From NCBI GenBank assembly GCA_964021645.1, contig CAXIAD010000001.1, positions 1 through 64,000 on the forward strand: a stretch of 64,000 nucleotides of DNA, read 5' to 3'. The position numbers and the translations under genes were made by a program. Below are positions 51,961 through 61,543 of the stretch, piece after piece (the first letter of the stretch is position 1; every line of letters starts with the position of its first letter). The DNA comes from CANLDA01 sp964021645 (GTDB taxonomy: Bacteria; Pseudomonadota; Alphaproteobacteria; Rhodobacterales; Rhodobacteraceae). The notes beneath the pieces were generated by a model, which did no database searches, was not told where the DNA came from, and worked only from the letters and a program-made list of their open reading frames with translations.

Positions 51961-52941
51961 CTACTTATACTCAATAATTCGCATTTTGCGGCCACGCAGC
52001 CGCCGCCATGCAAAAACCATCATGCCAATGATGTTCGGAAACTTTGACAGACTCAAAAACGCTGCCTGCTGACGCGCGGTATCCTTAGGCAAACCATCAG
52101 TTACCAACCCTTTTACCGTGCGCAGATACGACACGGCATATAGCCCGATGACCGCCGCAACCACCCACGCAGACCACGCCATACCAATCAGCGCAATGCC
52201 CGGTAAAACCCCGCCAAACACCATAACCCGGCGACGTTCCTTGCTGAAATAGGGCGGGTGCATCGTGCCGACCTGCGCAAAGCCGTGACCGCTGCGAATG
52301 GCACGCTGCCACCATTGGCCAAACCGCGTCATATCCGCGTCATGCCGGGTCATCTTTTCGGGCAGGCGGTGTATTTTCCTGCCCGCCTTGCGCAGGCGAA
52401 TGCAAAACTCATCATCTTCTGCGGCGATCACCGAGGGATCAAATCCTCCCGCCTCCTCAAACGCCACAGACCGCACGGCCATATCCCCACCACAGGTCAG
52501 AATATCCCCCGCAGGTCGATGCCATTCAAAATCACAAAGCGCGTTGTAAATGGATCGCTCTGGGTGAATTTCTGATCGCCACCCCGTGATAATCCCGCAG
52601 GTTTCATCTGCCTGTAACGCCGTCACCGCCTGCGCGACCCACCCCGATTCAACGATGCAATCGCCATCAAAAAAATGCACAAATTCAGGTAAATCACCGC
52701 TTTTCTTTAGCGCTTCAAACCCGGCATTGCGCCCACGCGCGGCGGTAAACGGGCGATCTGGTGACAGCTCCACAACTTGCGCACCGAGGTCGCGCGCCGC
52801 CTGCACGCTTTGATCCGTTGAACCGGAATCCACATAAACAATCTGCGCCACCTGCCCTGCCAATGACGTCAGGCACGCAACTAAACGCGCGCCCTCATTG
52901 CGGCCAATGACAACGGCGGCAATTTTCGCAGTATCGCTCAT
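51961..52941 (-). CDS. GT2 family glycosyltransferase
   Basis: A 326-residue inverting transferase with GT-A fold: VVIGRNEGARLVACL at the N terminus, YVDSGSTDQSV, and an acidic DGDC site (FFDGDCIVESG). The C terminus carries two or three hydrophobic helices (WVVAAVIGLYAVSYL) anchoring it to the membrane. The ATG overlaps the stop of the GT4 gene upstream. Acts in assembly of the surface polysaccharide repeat unit; sugar unknown. Confidence 0.9.
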   Translation of the reverse strand: MSDTAKIAAVVIGRNEGARLVACLTSLAGQVAQIVYVDSGSTDQSVQAARDLGAQVVELSPDRPFTAARGRNAGFEALKKSGDLPEFVHFFDGDCIVESGWVAQAVTALQADETCGIITGWRSEIHPERSIYNALCDFEWHRPAGDILTCGGDMAVRSVAFEEAGGFDPSVIAAEDDEFCIRLRKAGRKIHRLPEKMTRHDADMTRFGQWWQRAIRSGHGFAQVGTMHPPYFSKERRRVMVFGGVLPGIALIGMAWSAWVVAAVIGLYAVSYLRTVKGLVTDGLPKDTARQQAAFLSLSKFPNIIGMMVFAWRRLRGRKMRIIEYK

Positions 52942-54212
52942 GCGTCGCCCTCATGTTTTGACGGGCGTAAGGTGGTCACGGGCTGCTGCACCGCGTAACT
53001 CGTGAGTATTTCTGATAGCCATCCAGCCTCGGTCGTTAGGTTGAATTCGGCGCACACCTTGGCGCGGCCCTGCTGCCCCATTTGATCGCGTAAATCCTGA
53101 TTGCCGAGCAGCGTTGTGATGGCCTCTGACAGCGTGTCCTCATCCCCAGGCGCAACCACAAAACCACTGATCCCATCCTCAACCAATTCAGGGATTCCAG
53201 CGATCCGCGTGGCCACAACGGGCAGGCCTGCGGCCATCGCCTCCATCAATACCACTGGCACGCCCTCGGCAAAACTTGGCAGCACTAACGCATCTGATTG
53301 CGCCAAAATCTGCGCCACCTCGTCTTGTGATTTATAGCCTACAAAATCAACAATTCCGTCCAGACCCGCGACCCTTACATCCTGCTCTAACGCCGCGCGA
53401 TCAGGGCCATCCCCGATCATCACCAGCCGTGCCTCAGGCACGTTTGCAACCACGCCCGCCATTGCATTCAGCAACACAGGCACGCCCTTAACCGCCGACA
53501 TTCGCCCAATAAACACAAGGTTTTGCGATGCCGGGCGACCTGATTGCGGCGCATAGCGTTCAGGCTCAATTCCGCAATGCACGATGTGTAATTTATGCCA
53601 CTGCGATGCCTGCGAAAACGCCATCGCCTGCGATCTGCAAAAATGGCTGATACAGGCGACAAACCGCGCCTTTGCGATTTTCAAATCCAGCCGCCATTCC
53701 TCTGGCGCAAAAAAGATATCCGGCCCATGCAGTGTGAAACTAAACGGGATACCCGACATTTCCGCGGTGATCATCGCCAAGGAGCAACTGGATTTCGCGA
53801 TATGATTGTGCAGATGCGTTACCGATTTGCGCCGTAAATGATCGGCCAATACCGCCGCCTCGGCAAAGTAAAACAACTGAAACAGCAGCCCCTTTAGGCC
53901 CGGTCGTCCCGATGTCAACGCTAGGCGCAAGGCCTTGGCGTACCGCTTCGGCGAACGCAAAAACGCCTTGCCATGACAGGCCACAAACCGCATCGGCGAT
54001 TTGGCGGCTGCAACAATATAAAACGTCTTTGCGGCTTCTGCACGTTGCTCTGGGCCGACCAAATGCTCAACGCCAGTTTTGCGAACTGAGCACGTCTCAA
54101 CCTCATGTCCCAACGCACGTAATGCCATGATTTCACGCTGAATAAACGTGTCGGTGGCGCGTGGGTATTCACCCGTCAAATAGGCAATTCGCGTCTTTGG
54201 TTCACGCATCAA
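52938..54212 (-). CDS. GT4 family glycosyltransferase
   Basis: A 424-residue retaining GT-B transferase. N-terminal acceptor domain begins RIAYLTGEYPRATDTFIQRE; the C-terminal donor domain has FIGRMSAVKGVPVLL and the E-x7-E site EGVPVVLMEAMAAGLPVVA. It resembles colanic-acid transferases. It overlaps the epimerase gene upstream by about 11 bases and GT2 downstream by four, so it lies within one tightly packed minus-strand operon. Confidence 0.92.
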   Translation of the reverse strand: MMREPKTRIAYLTGEYPRATDTFIQREIMALRALGHEVETCSVRKTGVEHLVGPEQRAEAAKTFYIVAAAKSPMRFVACHGKAFLRSPKRYAKALRLALTSGRPGLKGLLFQLFYFAEAAVLADHLRRKSVTHLHNHIAKSSCSLAMITAEMSGIPFSFTLHGPDIFFAPEEWRLDLKIAKARFVACISHFCRSQAMAFSQASQWHKLHIVHCGIEPERYAPQSGRPASQNLVFIGRMSAVKGVPVLLNAMAGVVANVPEARLVMIGDGPDRAALEQDVRVAGLDGIVDFVGYKSQDEVAQILAQSDALVLPSFAEGVPVVLMEAMAAGLPVVATRIAGIPELVEDGISGFVVAPGDEDTLSEAITTLLGNQDLRDQMGQQGRAKVCAEFNLTTEAGWLSEILTSYAVQQPVTTLRPSKHEGDA

Positions 54213-55200
54213 CCGCCCCTCCTACGGCCCGCGCCATCGCATCCTCAAACCCGTAGGTCGATGTCCAACCTAGCTGTTCGTGCAGCTGCTGGTTTGAATA
54301 TCGCAACGGTTTTAGGCGCGCCGCAAACACATCTGAACGCAGCAAGCCGGGCAGCTTTTCTGTCTCCGGTAACAGGGCAATCAGGGTCGACCAAATTGTG
54401 GGCGAAACGGGCAGCACCCATCGCGGCCACCCAGATTTTTGCAGTGCCCGCACAAACGCGCCTCGTTCGGGCAAACCATCATCCAACACATTAATGACAC
54501 GGCAATTTCCGGCCTCATCAGGACGCGCAACAGCACAGGCAATCGCCTTGGCACAGTGTTCTATATACGCAATCGGCACCTGCCCCCGACGGCCCAACTG
54601 GATCAAAAAAGGACCAAACCCAACACCTATATGGGCATTAAACACCTGACCATCCCCGTAGATCGCGCCGGGTCGTAGCACGGTCAACGCGATACCCTGT
54701 TTCATCGCCTGATCGCGTACCAAATCCTCTTGTGCCAGCTTTGCCTGACAATAGGCATCTCGCCGTTCAGGTCGGCTTTCTAATGCGCAGCTTTCATCCA
54801 AACAGGCCCCGGCCGCCAAATTCCGAACCTGATAAACCGCAAGCGAGCTAAGGTGCACCAAATGGGCCACACCGGCCTGCGCGATGCCATCTAACAGCAC
54901 CCGCGTCGCGGTTAATGTGTCGCGTTCATGCGCGCCCGCCGCCCCGCTAAGCGAACCCGCGCAATGCACAACCGCTATCGCCCCATTCAGGACACCGCAC
55001 AACTGACCCAGCCCATCAACACCAGCCAGATCTATTTCCGAAACCTCAATGCCTACATCCTCGCCCCACGCCTTTGGCGCGGTCGATTTTCGACGCACAA
55101 TCGCACGGACCCCATATCCATGGCCGCGCAATTTCGCCACGGCAGCCCGCCCGACAAAGCCCGCAGCCCCCGTCACCACAACGTATTTTCCCGCGTTCAT
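54202..55200 (-). CDS. NAD-dependent epimerase/dehydratase (extended SDR)
   Basis: A 332-residue sugar-nucleotide epimerase or dehydratase type protein: VVVTGAAGFVGRAAV at the N terminus and YCQAKLAQEDLV with the catalytic Tyr-x3-Lys. ATG 55200 overlaps the stop of the Gfo/Idh/MocA gene (ATGA), so the two are made together. The same domain pair occurs fused at 49826. Substrate unknown. Confidence 0.87.
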   Translation of the reverse strand: MNAGKYVVVTGAAGFVGRAAVAKLRGHGYGVRAIVRRKSTAPKAWGEDVGIEVSEIDLAGVDGLGQLCGVLNGAIAVVHCAGSLSGAAGAHERDTLTATRVLLDGIAQAGVAHLVHLSSLAVYQVRNLAAGACLDESCALESRPERRDAYCQAKLAQEDLVRDQAMKQGIALTVLRPGAIYGDGQVFNAHIGVGFGPFLIQLGRRGQVPIAYIEHCAKAIACAVARPDEAGNCRVINVLDDGLPERGAFVRALQKSGWPRWVLPVSPTIWSTLIALLPETEKLPGLLRSDVFAARLKPLRYSNQQLHEQLGWTSTYGFEDAMARAVGGAVDA

Positions 55201-56318
55201 TTCGCCCATGACATCGGCTCTACGGGATCGCATTTCGTTTGCATGACTTGGGCGCCCGTATCCGAACCAGCCCCTTGAATCGCAAGCGTCACCTCATTCA
55301 GATGCAGCGCAAAATCAGCCGACAAACGGCATTCCCGCCCCTCAGAAATTGCCTCAAGCATCTCAACCGGACCCAGCGCAAAATTCATCGCAGCAGCCCC
55401 CCAGCGTTTCACCTTGGGATGCGTCTTTTTGCCCAACTTAATCCGCCGCCCAATGGGATGTTCAACCAACCGTCTGCGCAACTGAAACCGCCGATAAAAC
55501 CGAACAGGCGCGGCATTGTCCCATGCGCGCGTGACCCGCAAAACACCTTTGTCGCCGAAAATCCTGATCTGATGATCATGGCTACCAACAATCGAACAGG
55601 TCAGCCGCGCCACCACACCGTTGGCAAAAAACAACGTCGCAATAGACACATCGGGCGTGCCCTGCCCATCTGGGTTTTTCTCGGGGATTACCGTGGCAGA
55701 GGCAGCTATCACCCGCTCAACCGATCCAAACCAACCGATTAGCCATGTCAAATAATACCCTGCATGCTCCACCGTGCAACCAGTGCGAAATTCATCCGCC
55801 GCAGGCCACGCCCGCCCGGATTCCGACCGCCATCCGTCAAACGGGGCCTGTGGAATATACCCATCATCCAGCTCTGCATAAATCAAACGCGGCTTACCCG
55901 CGACACCGTCCCGCAGCGCCTTGCCCAATGTTTGCGCGGCCTGCCCCAATACGCTGCACGGAGCCGAGGCCAGCATCAAATTCCGCGCCCGCGCCAGTTC
56001 GGTTAACGCGGTCGCATCCACCATCGACATCGCCAGCGGTTTTTCGGAATAGACATGCATCCCCGCCTCAAGACATTGACGCGATACATCATAATGCGCC
56101 GCCGGATTGGTCAGATTCAGCACAAGACTGCCCGCCGCCTGCTGCGCCAGAAACCCCTCCATCGTGTCACAAGCAATCAGGCCCCAATACTGCGCAAATG
56201 TCTGCGCGCGCTCTGGATCATGATCATAAACACATGACACCTGAACAGTCGGATGCGCCTTTAGGGATCGCATGTATAAATCGGCCACGAATCCACAGCC
56301 AATGATCGACAAAGCCAT
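55197..56318 (-). CDS. Gfo/Idh/MocA family oxidoreductase
   Basis: A 373-residue NAD(P)-dependent dehydrogenase: LSIIGCGFVADLYMRSL at the N terminus and HVYSEKPLAMSMVDA with the EKP motif, then the alpha/beta substrate domain with TCSIVGSHDHQIRIFGDKG, cited for position near residues 235-253. ATG 56318 is chosen for the Rossmann start; ATG 56354 is upstream. First gene of the minus-strand run 56318-49826. Probably oxidises or reduces a nucleotide sugar together with the adjacent SDR. Confidence 0.87.
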   Translation of the reverse strand: MALSIIGCGFVADLYMRSLKAHPTVQVSCVYDHDPERAQTFAQYWGLIACDTMEGFLAQQAAGSLVLNLTNPAAHYDVSRQCLEAGMHVYSEKPLAMSMVDATALTELARARNLMLASAPCSVLGQAAQTLGKALRDGVAGKPRLIYAELDDGYIPQAPFDGWRSESGRAWPAADEFRTGCTVEHAGYYLTWLIGWFGSVERVIAASATVIPEKNPDGQGTPDVSIATLFFANGVVARLTCSIVGSHDHQIRIFGDKGVLRVTRAWDNAAPVRFYRRFQLRRRLVEHPIGRRIKLGKKTHPKVKRWGAAAMNFALGPVEMLEAISEGRECRLSADFALHLNEVTLAIQGAGSDTGAQVMQTKCDPVEPMSWAK

Positions 56319-56425
56319 CACGTCATCTCTCTCGCTGTGTTGCACCAATCGCACCTTTTACTTTGCCCAACCTTTGCTGGCAGCCTGACATCTAAACCCG
56401 AATTTTGGCTAAACTATATCGGAAA

Positions 56426-56463
56426 GGCGTCAATTTTCCAGATTAAGACCATTTGGCGTCAAT
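56426..56463. promoter_or_regulatory. Direct repeats GGCGTCAAT in a divergent promoter region
   Basis: GGCGTCAAT occurs at 56426-56434 and 56455-56463, starts 29 bases apart, in the roughly 240-base gap between the divergent Gfo/Idh/MocA and WecG/TagA genes. They could be binding sites for a regulator of both polysaccharide transcripts. Nothing else is recognised in this gap. Confidence 0.4.
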
Positions 56464-56555
56464 GAATGGAAATCCTTTAACAATCTACCCTCTGGTTTTG
56501 CCTAAACTCCGTGTTAAAGCTCACATATCACAATTCCTGCCAACGGAGGCATCGC

Positions 56556-57305
56556 GTGCGGTTCAAGACTTGCTCGGGCGACATTTCAATCACCCATGAA
56601 ACGCGCACGGCTCTATTCGCTGCGGTCAAAACGGCGTTGCTGGCAAAAACCGGATTTGCGCTGGCGACGCTAAACCTCGATCATTTGGTGAAACTCGTTC
56701 ACGATCAGAAATTTGCCGTGGCCTATGGCAGACACGACATGATCGTGGCGGATGGCAATCCGATTGTCTGGCTTAACCGGCTTGCCGGGCAGGACATCGA
56801 ATTGTTGCCCGGTTCTGATCTGGTACTGCCGCTGGCACGGCTAGCGGCAGAAACCGACACACCGATTGCATTGCTTGGCAGCACAGACGCCACCCTAACC
56901 GATACAGCGCGGGCCATGCAGGCGGATATTGCAGGGCTTAAGGTTGGGTTTTCAGTTGCGCCCCCCTTTGGTTTTGATCCCTCGGGACCAGAGGCGATTG
57001 CCCTTTTGAAACAGCTGCACACATCTGGCGCGGGTCTGTGTTTTTTGGCACTTGGCGCCCCAAAACAAGAGATTTTGGCCAGCCTAGGCAGGAAACACGC
57101 CCCAAATGTGGGATTTATCAGCATCGGTGCAGGCCTTGATTTCATCGCAGGATCGCAAAAACGCGCGCCCCGCGTTGTACGTGCTTTGGCGATGGAGTGG
57201 TTGTGGCGCTTGCTCAGTAACCCGGCACGTTTGGCCGCACGCTATGCGCGTTGTTTTGCGATATTGCCGGGGTTGATTTTTTCAGCGCGCAAACAACGCA
57301 AATAG
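56556..57305 (+). CDS. WecG/TagA/CpsF family glycosyltransferase
   Basis: A GT26 transferase of about 249 residues that adds a sugar such as N-acetylmannosamine or its acid to a lipid-linked primer. Family stretches are ATLNLDHLV, GNPIVWL, and FLALGAPKQEILA, with ISIGAGLDFIAG near the end. GTG 56556, with GGAGG six bases upstream, is preferred over GTG 56511. It is alone on the plus strand between minus-strand operons. Confidence 0.9.
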   Translation: MRFKTCSGDISITHETRTALFAAVKTALLAKTGFALATLNLDHLVKLVHDQKFAVAYGRHDMIVADGNPIVWLNRLAGQDIELLPGSDLVLPLARLAAETDTPIALLGSTDATLTDTARAMQADIAGLKVGFSVAPPFGFDPSGPEAIALLKQLHTSGAGLCFLALGAPKQEILASLGRKHAPNVGFISIGAGLDFIAGSQKRAPRVVRALAMEWLWRLLSNPARLAARYARCFAILPGLIFSARKQRK

Positions 57306-57312
57306 ATCAGGC

Positions 57313-58629
57313 TTAGTCCTCAAAGGGCGCGGGTTTCTCCCCCCGACCCAAAACCCAATGATACACTTCTTCGATTTGGGCGGCCTTGCGCTCCCATGTC
57401 AGTAGCTGAGCAATCCGGTTTTTCGCCTGAACACCCGCCGCAGTCACAAGATCCGGCTCGGCAGCCAACCGTGTCAGCTCCGCCTCAAACCCTTGAATGA
57501 TTTGCACACGGGTGCCCAACGGCACCTTAAACCCCCAGCCGTCTTTCACCAACTCGCCCGGCCCTGCATAATCGACAATCAACGCCGGTACACCCAGCGC
57601 CATGGCCTCCAACACAACCCCCCCGCCAAACTCTCGTACCGAAGGAAAGCTCATCAGATTACAGCGTTTCAAAACCCCCTGAACCTGATCATGCGCCAAC
57701 CAGCCGTGGAACGTCACAGCATGCGAAACACCCGCATCCTCAGCCTGCTGTTTCAGCGCCTCCAGCATGGGACCATCGCCAACAATATCCAGCGTCATGC
57801 GCCCGTCTCGCAGCAAATTCTCGGCTGCGGTCAACAACATATCCGGTCCCTTATAGGGCACCATGCGTCCGACAAAACACGCCCTCAGCGGTTGTCCCGT
57901 GGGGGCGGCATTGCCCGAGAACCGCACAGGATCAATTGCGTTTTCAGGAATATATACGCATTTTTTCTGATATTTTTCAGGCACTTCACTTTGGGTAAAC
58001 CGTGATCCTGTTATGATCGCCGCCGCATGCTTCAGGCTCGCTTTGCGCCCCGGCAATGCCTTATAGGCGCCGCGCACATACGACAGCCATTCACGCTCGC
58101 GGCGTCGTTCGCCGTCAAACCCTTTGGGCCACGGCACCCCACCATTTAGCGGCCCCATGACAAAAGGCACCCCCACCTGCGCACAGCGTTTCGCCAGCAA
58201 GCTCGGGATCGTCGGACTAAGCGGGGTGACGCGGTGCACCACATCAAATTCACCCGCCTTGATCCGTGCCCCAAACTGCCGCCATATCAACCGCTCAAAA
58301 TACGGATACGATAGGGCATTGATTAACTGAAGCGCAGTCCAGCCCTTCCCATTGCCCATGCGCAAAACCGATCCCAATGCCCATAATGGCCGCGCGATAG
58401 CCTCAGAATCAATCGCCGTAAAATCCTCGCCTTCGCGCCAACCTGCCCGCAAAATCGCCTCGCGGTTACGGATTTGCGTCACAACATGCACATCCATCCG
58501 CCGCCCCAAGGCCTGCGCCAATGACCAGCCGATCAATGGCACGCTGACCCATTCCGGGTTTGCGGCCTCGGCGATCACCAATACCTTTAGCGCCCGTTGT
58601 GATTTGCTGTCAGCCCCCGACGCCATCAA
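57313..58629 (-). CDS. GT4 family glycosyltransferase
   Basis: A 438-residue GT-B protein with donor domain FVGRMVPYKGPDMLL and E-x7-E site REFGGGVVLEAMALGVPALI. The N-terminal half contains GPLNGGVPWPKGFDG. It overlaps the polymerase-like gene upstream by four bases. Probably adds one sugar of the repeat unit. Confidence 0.9.
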   Translation of the reverse strand: MMASGADSKSQRALKVLVIAEAANPEWVSVPLIGWSLAQALGRRMDVHVVTQIRNREAILRAGWREGEDFTAIDSEAIARPLWALGSVLRMGNGKGWTALQLINALSYPYFERLIWRQFGARIKAGEFDVVHRVTPLSPTIPSLLAKRCAQVGVPFVMGPLNGGVPWPKGFDGERRREREWLSYVRGAYKALPGRKASLKHAAAIITGSRFTQSEVPEKYQKKCVYIPENAIDPVRFSGNAAPTGQPLRACFVGRMVPYKGPDMLLTAAENLLRDGRMTLDIVGDGPMLEALKQQAEDAGVSHAVTFHGWLAHDQVQGVLKRCNLMSFPSVREFGGGVVLEAMALGVPALIVDYAGPGELVKDGWGFKVPLGTRVQIIQGFEAELTRLAAEPDLVTAAGVQAKNRIAQLLTWERKAAQIEEVYHWVLGRGEKPAPFED

Positions 58630-60143
58630 AATACGGTCCTTGGTGTATCGTCCGATTTGGTGCCCTGCTTCGGCTTTTCCATCACAGGTACAATCATCGC
58701 TTCTTTGGTCTGTTCACGCCGACGCAGCGCCAGCATTTCCGCATGCCCCAACAGGGCCCCTGCGATGATCCACGTCAGCGGTGTCAGCGTCGCATTGGGT
58801 AATAAATCGACCATATTCGCCGCCAAGATCAGCGCCAGCACCCCGGCATAGACCGACGGTTGCACAATTGTGCTGCTTTGCGTGTTCATCTTGGGCGCGG
58901 GTATTTGCAGCGGCATGACCCTATCGTGTCGCGCAATTAGACTGTGATCCAGCGCAAACACCTCATACATCACCAAAAGTATCGGCACCATAAGCAAGCC
59001 AAACTGCGCCATAAACCCGACCCAGCCGAACATGCCAATCGTGATCGTCCACAGCCCATCGGTGATGGTCAAAATCTGCCCATCATAGGGATCGCGCACC
59101 TGATTGCGCCCCCACGTGCCCCAACCAAACACCGGCTTTTCGTTCGCCCGCGTCAACAGACGCTCTTCGTTTTCCAACCGAAACTGCAACGAATTCGCTC
59201 TTTCGGGATTTATCTCTGCAACCTTTGAAATGATCGCTTGGTTGGGGACAATTTCGGCCCCCTTCATCAGCGGATAAAATACCGCCAACAGCGCCAAAAC
59301 AAGCGCCACCCGGATCTGGGCGCGCAGCGATAACCACAAAATCGCGGGCACCAAAAGCGTTGCATAAATCAACGGCGACCATGTTTTACACAACACGGTC
59401 ACGACAAATAAATAGCACGCCGCAGGCAGAAAACGCCCCGCGGCCCCCTGTCGGTTATTTCGCCATATCGACAAGGCCGACACAGCAGAAATCATGCCGA
59501 AAAAGGCAACCCAGATACCATGCGACATGAACACAACGGGGCGAAATCCCCCGGCGCGGATCGTCTGTTCAAACGCGCTGGGATAATAGCCGTAAATCCA
59601 TAGGTTTAGTTGCGGGCTCAGGCGCACCTCGACCAGCATGGGCAGTGAATATATCAACCCGCCGATTGTCAGCGCAATCAGCAGATCGCGGTGCGCGGCC
59701 TCTGTTTGCAAAAACTGGCGCGCCAATAAAAATCCAACCACCAAAAAGCTTTGGATGACGACCAAGGCCACAGCATCCAATAGGTATAGCCCCCGAATAG
59801 AGGTTTCGGCAAAAATCAACGGCTCCCCATTCGTTAGAACCGTGGCAACCGGGCTTAGGATAAACGTCAGTAACAGCACCTTTGCCACGCCGCTTTTGGG
59901 CAATAGCTCCAGCCGGGTTTTCATGAAAAACACCATGACGGCAGCGATTGACAGAACTGGAATGCTCTCTTTGCTTAGGGGGGGTAACAGCGGAAAATCA
60001 AACCCCGCCGGATAGGGCGGCAGAAACATATATGCGAGCAATGTTGCCCAAATCAGGGCACGCTCCACCGGTAGCCGCCGAAATATATACAGCGTCACCC
60101 CTGGCCAAATCACCAGCATCAATAAGGCGAGAGCATTAGGCAT
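58626..60143 (-). CDS. O-antigen ligase/polymerase-like membrane protein
   Basis: A 505-residue membrane protein with about eleven helices and a large periplasmic loop near residues 305-365 (NPERANSLQFRLENEERLL, then FGWGTWGRNQVRDPYDG), the layout of Wzy polymerases and WaaL ligases. Polymerase and ligase cannot be told apart from sequence alone; a Wzz gene and an initiating transferase nearby favour Wzy. The stop overlaps the GT4 gene. Confidence 0.8.
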   Translation of the reverse strand: MPNALALLMLVIWPGVTLYIFRRLPVERALIWATLLAYMFLPPYPAGFDFPLLPPLSKESIPVLSIAAVMVFFMKTRLELLPKSGVAKVLLLTFILSPVATVLTNGEPLIFAETSIRGLYLLDAVALVVIQSFLVVGFLLARQFLQTEAAHRDLLIALTIGGLIYSLPMLVEVRLSPQLNLWIYGYYPSAFEQTIRAGGFRPVVFMSHGIWVAFFGMISAVSALSIWRNNRQGAAGRFLPAACYLFVVTVLCKTWSPLIYATLLVPAILWLSLRAQIRVALVLALLAVFYPLMKGAEIVPNQAIISKVAEINPERANSLQFRLENEERLLTRANEKPVFGWGTWGRNQVRDPYDGQILTITDGLWTITIGMFGWVGFMAQFGLLMVPILLVMYEVFALDHSLIARHDRVMPLQIPAPKMNTQSSTIVQPSVYAGVLALILAANMVDLLPNATLTPLTWIIAGALLGHAEMLALRRREQTKEAMIVPVMEKPKQGTKSDDTPRTVF

Positions 60144-60345
60144 CTCTCTTCAGCGTCCTTTTTTCTGCCCATTTCCCGCGATTTACGCGTAAAATGAACA
60201 ACTTATCCGATCCAGCACCAACAGCAGTTTCTGTTCGTGCAAGACATTGATATCTGCGTCACCATCTATTTGACACCAAGGCTTTGCCCTTTTTTAGTCA
60301 GAAATAGGGTTTATTGCGTACACACCACTGCAAAGGACGGGCCGA

Positions 60346-61524
60346 ATGACCAAAACCACGCGTCTGAAAATTGCCTATCTTTGCGATATGGACCCGCGAT
60401 TGGCGTGGACTTATTCGGGTGGCAACAAACGGATTCACGACACATTGCAAGAGCATGTTGGCGACGTTGATATCCTAAGCAACGATTGGGCCGAGCTGGA
60501 ACCGCTGCGCCGCCTCATTCATAAATTACCCGAGGCGATCAATCTGCGGGCGCGCTGGCGGCTGCATCTTTTGTTATCGCGCGTCATTGCCCGCAGTGTG
60601 CATAAACAGCTAAAGGCGCGCAAATACGATGTGCTTTTTTGCCCCTATAGCTTCCAATCTTTGGCGCAGATCAAACCGCCCTATCCGCTGGTGACCGTAT
60701 TCACATCTGACGCCACGCAAACCAGCTATCGCACCGCCGAAACGGGTGCTGCCTTCGGATCATATTTCAAACTGTCCCGCCTGATGGATCCTTGGATTTT
60801 GAAACAAGAGAAAACAATCCTCTCCTCGGTTGATATGAATTTCTGGCCCTCAGACTGGCAAAAATCAAACGCCGATGCCTGCTATGATCTGCCGGTTGAA
60901 AAATCCATCGTGACCCCGTGGGGCGCAAATATCCCGCGTCCAGATGCCACCACCCTTTACCCCGATCTGCCGTTTGATGATGGCGTGCGCTTGCTCTTGG
61001 TTGGGCGCGATTGGTGGGCAAAGGGCGGCCCCCTTACCTTGGATGTATTGCGCAATCTGCGTGGCCAAGGCATCAATGCCCGCCTTGGTGTTGTGGGCTG
61101 CACCCCGCCCGCCAGCGATATGGATGATTACATTGATATCCATCCAAATCTCGACAAAACGGTGCCCCGCGATCTAACAACCTTGCAGGATTTGTTTCGC
61201 CGCTCGCATTTCCTCGTTCAGCCGTCGATTGAATCCTATGGGTTTGCCTTTTGTGAGGCCTCGGCCTTTGGCCTGCCGTCGCTGTGCCTGCGTCTTGGGG
61301 GCGTGCCTGTTTGGGATGAGGTGAACGGCATCGCCCTTCCCTCAGGCGCAGCCGCAGCAGATTTCAGCGATGTCATCACCACCTATATGCAGACGCCAGC
61401 GCGCTACCAAAAACTGCGGGCGTCATCGCGTCAATGCTATGAGGATCGGTTGAATTGGCCCGCATGGGCGGCTGAAATTCAAGGCCATCTGTTGCGGTTA
61501 AAGGCAGGCAAAACCCACGATTAA
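60346..61524 (+). CDS. GT4 family glycosyltransferase
   Basis: A 392-residue GT-B transferase: LKIAYLCDMDPRLAWTYSGG at the N terminus, LLLVGRDWWAKGGPLTLDVL in the donor domain and ESYGFAFCEASAFGLPSL as the E-x7-E region. It is on the plus strand, divergent from the polymerase-like gene across about 200 bases (60144-60345) in which nothing else was recognised, and convergent with the ExoY-like gene. Confidence 0.88.
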   Translation: MTKTTRLKIAYLCDMDPRLAWTYSGGNKRIHDTLQEHVGDVDILSNDWAELEPLRRLIHKLPEAINLRARWRLHLLLSRVIARSVHKQLKARKYDVLFCPYSFQSLAQIKPPYPLVTVFTSDATQTSYRTAETGAAFGSYFKLSRLMDPWILKQEKTILSSVDMNFWPSDWQKSNADACYDLPVEKSIVTPWGANIPRPDATTLYPDLPFDDGVRLLLVGRDWWAKGGPLTLDVLRNLRGQGINARLGVVGCTPPASDMDDYIDIHPNLDKTVPRDLTTLQDLFRRSHFLVQPSIESYGFAFCEASAFGLPSLCLRLGGVPVWDEVNGIALPSGAAAADFSDVITTYMQTPARYQKLRASSRQCYEDRLNWPAWAAEIQGHLLRLKAGKTHD

Positions 61525-61543
61525 CCCTTTCGCGGCAAAGGCC

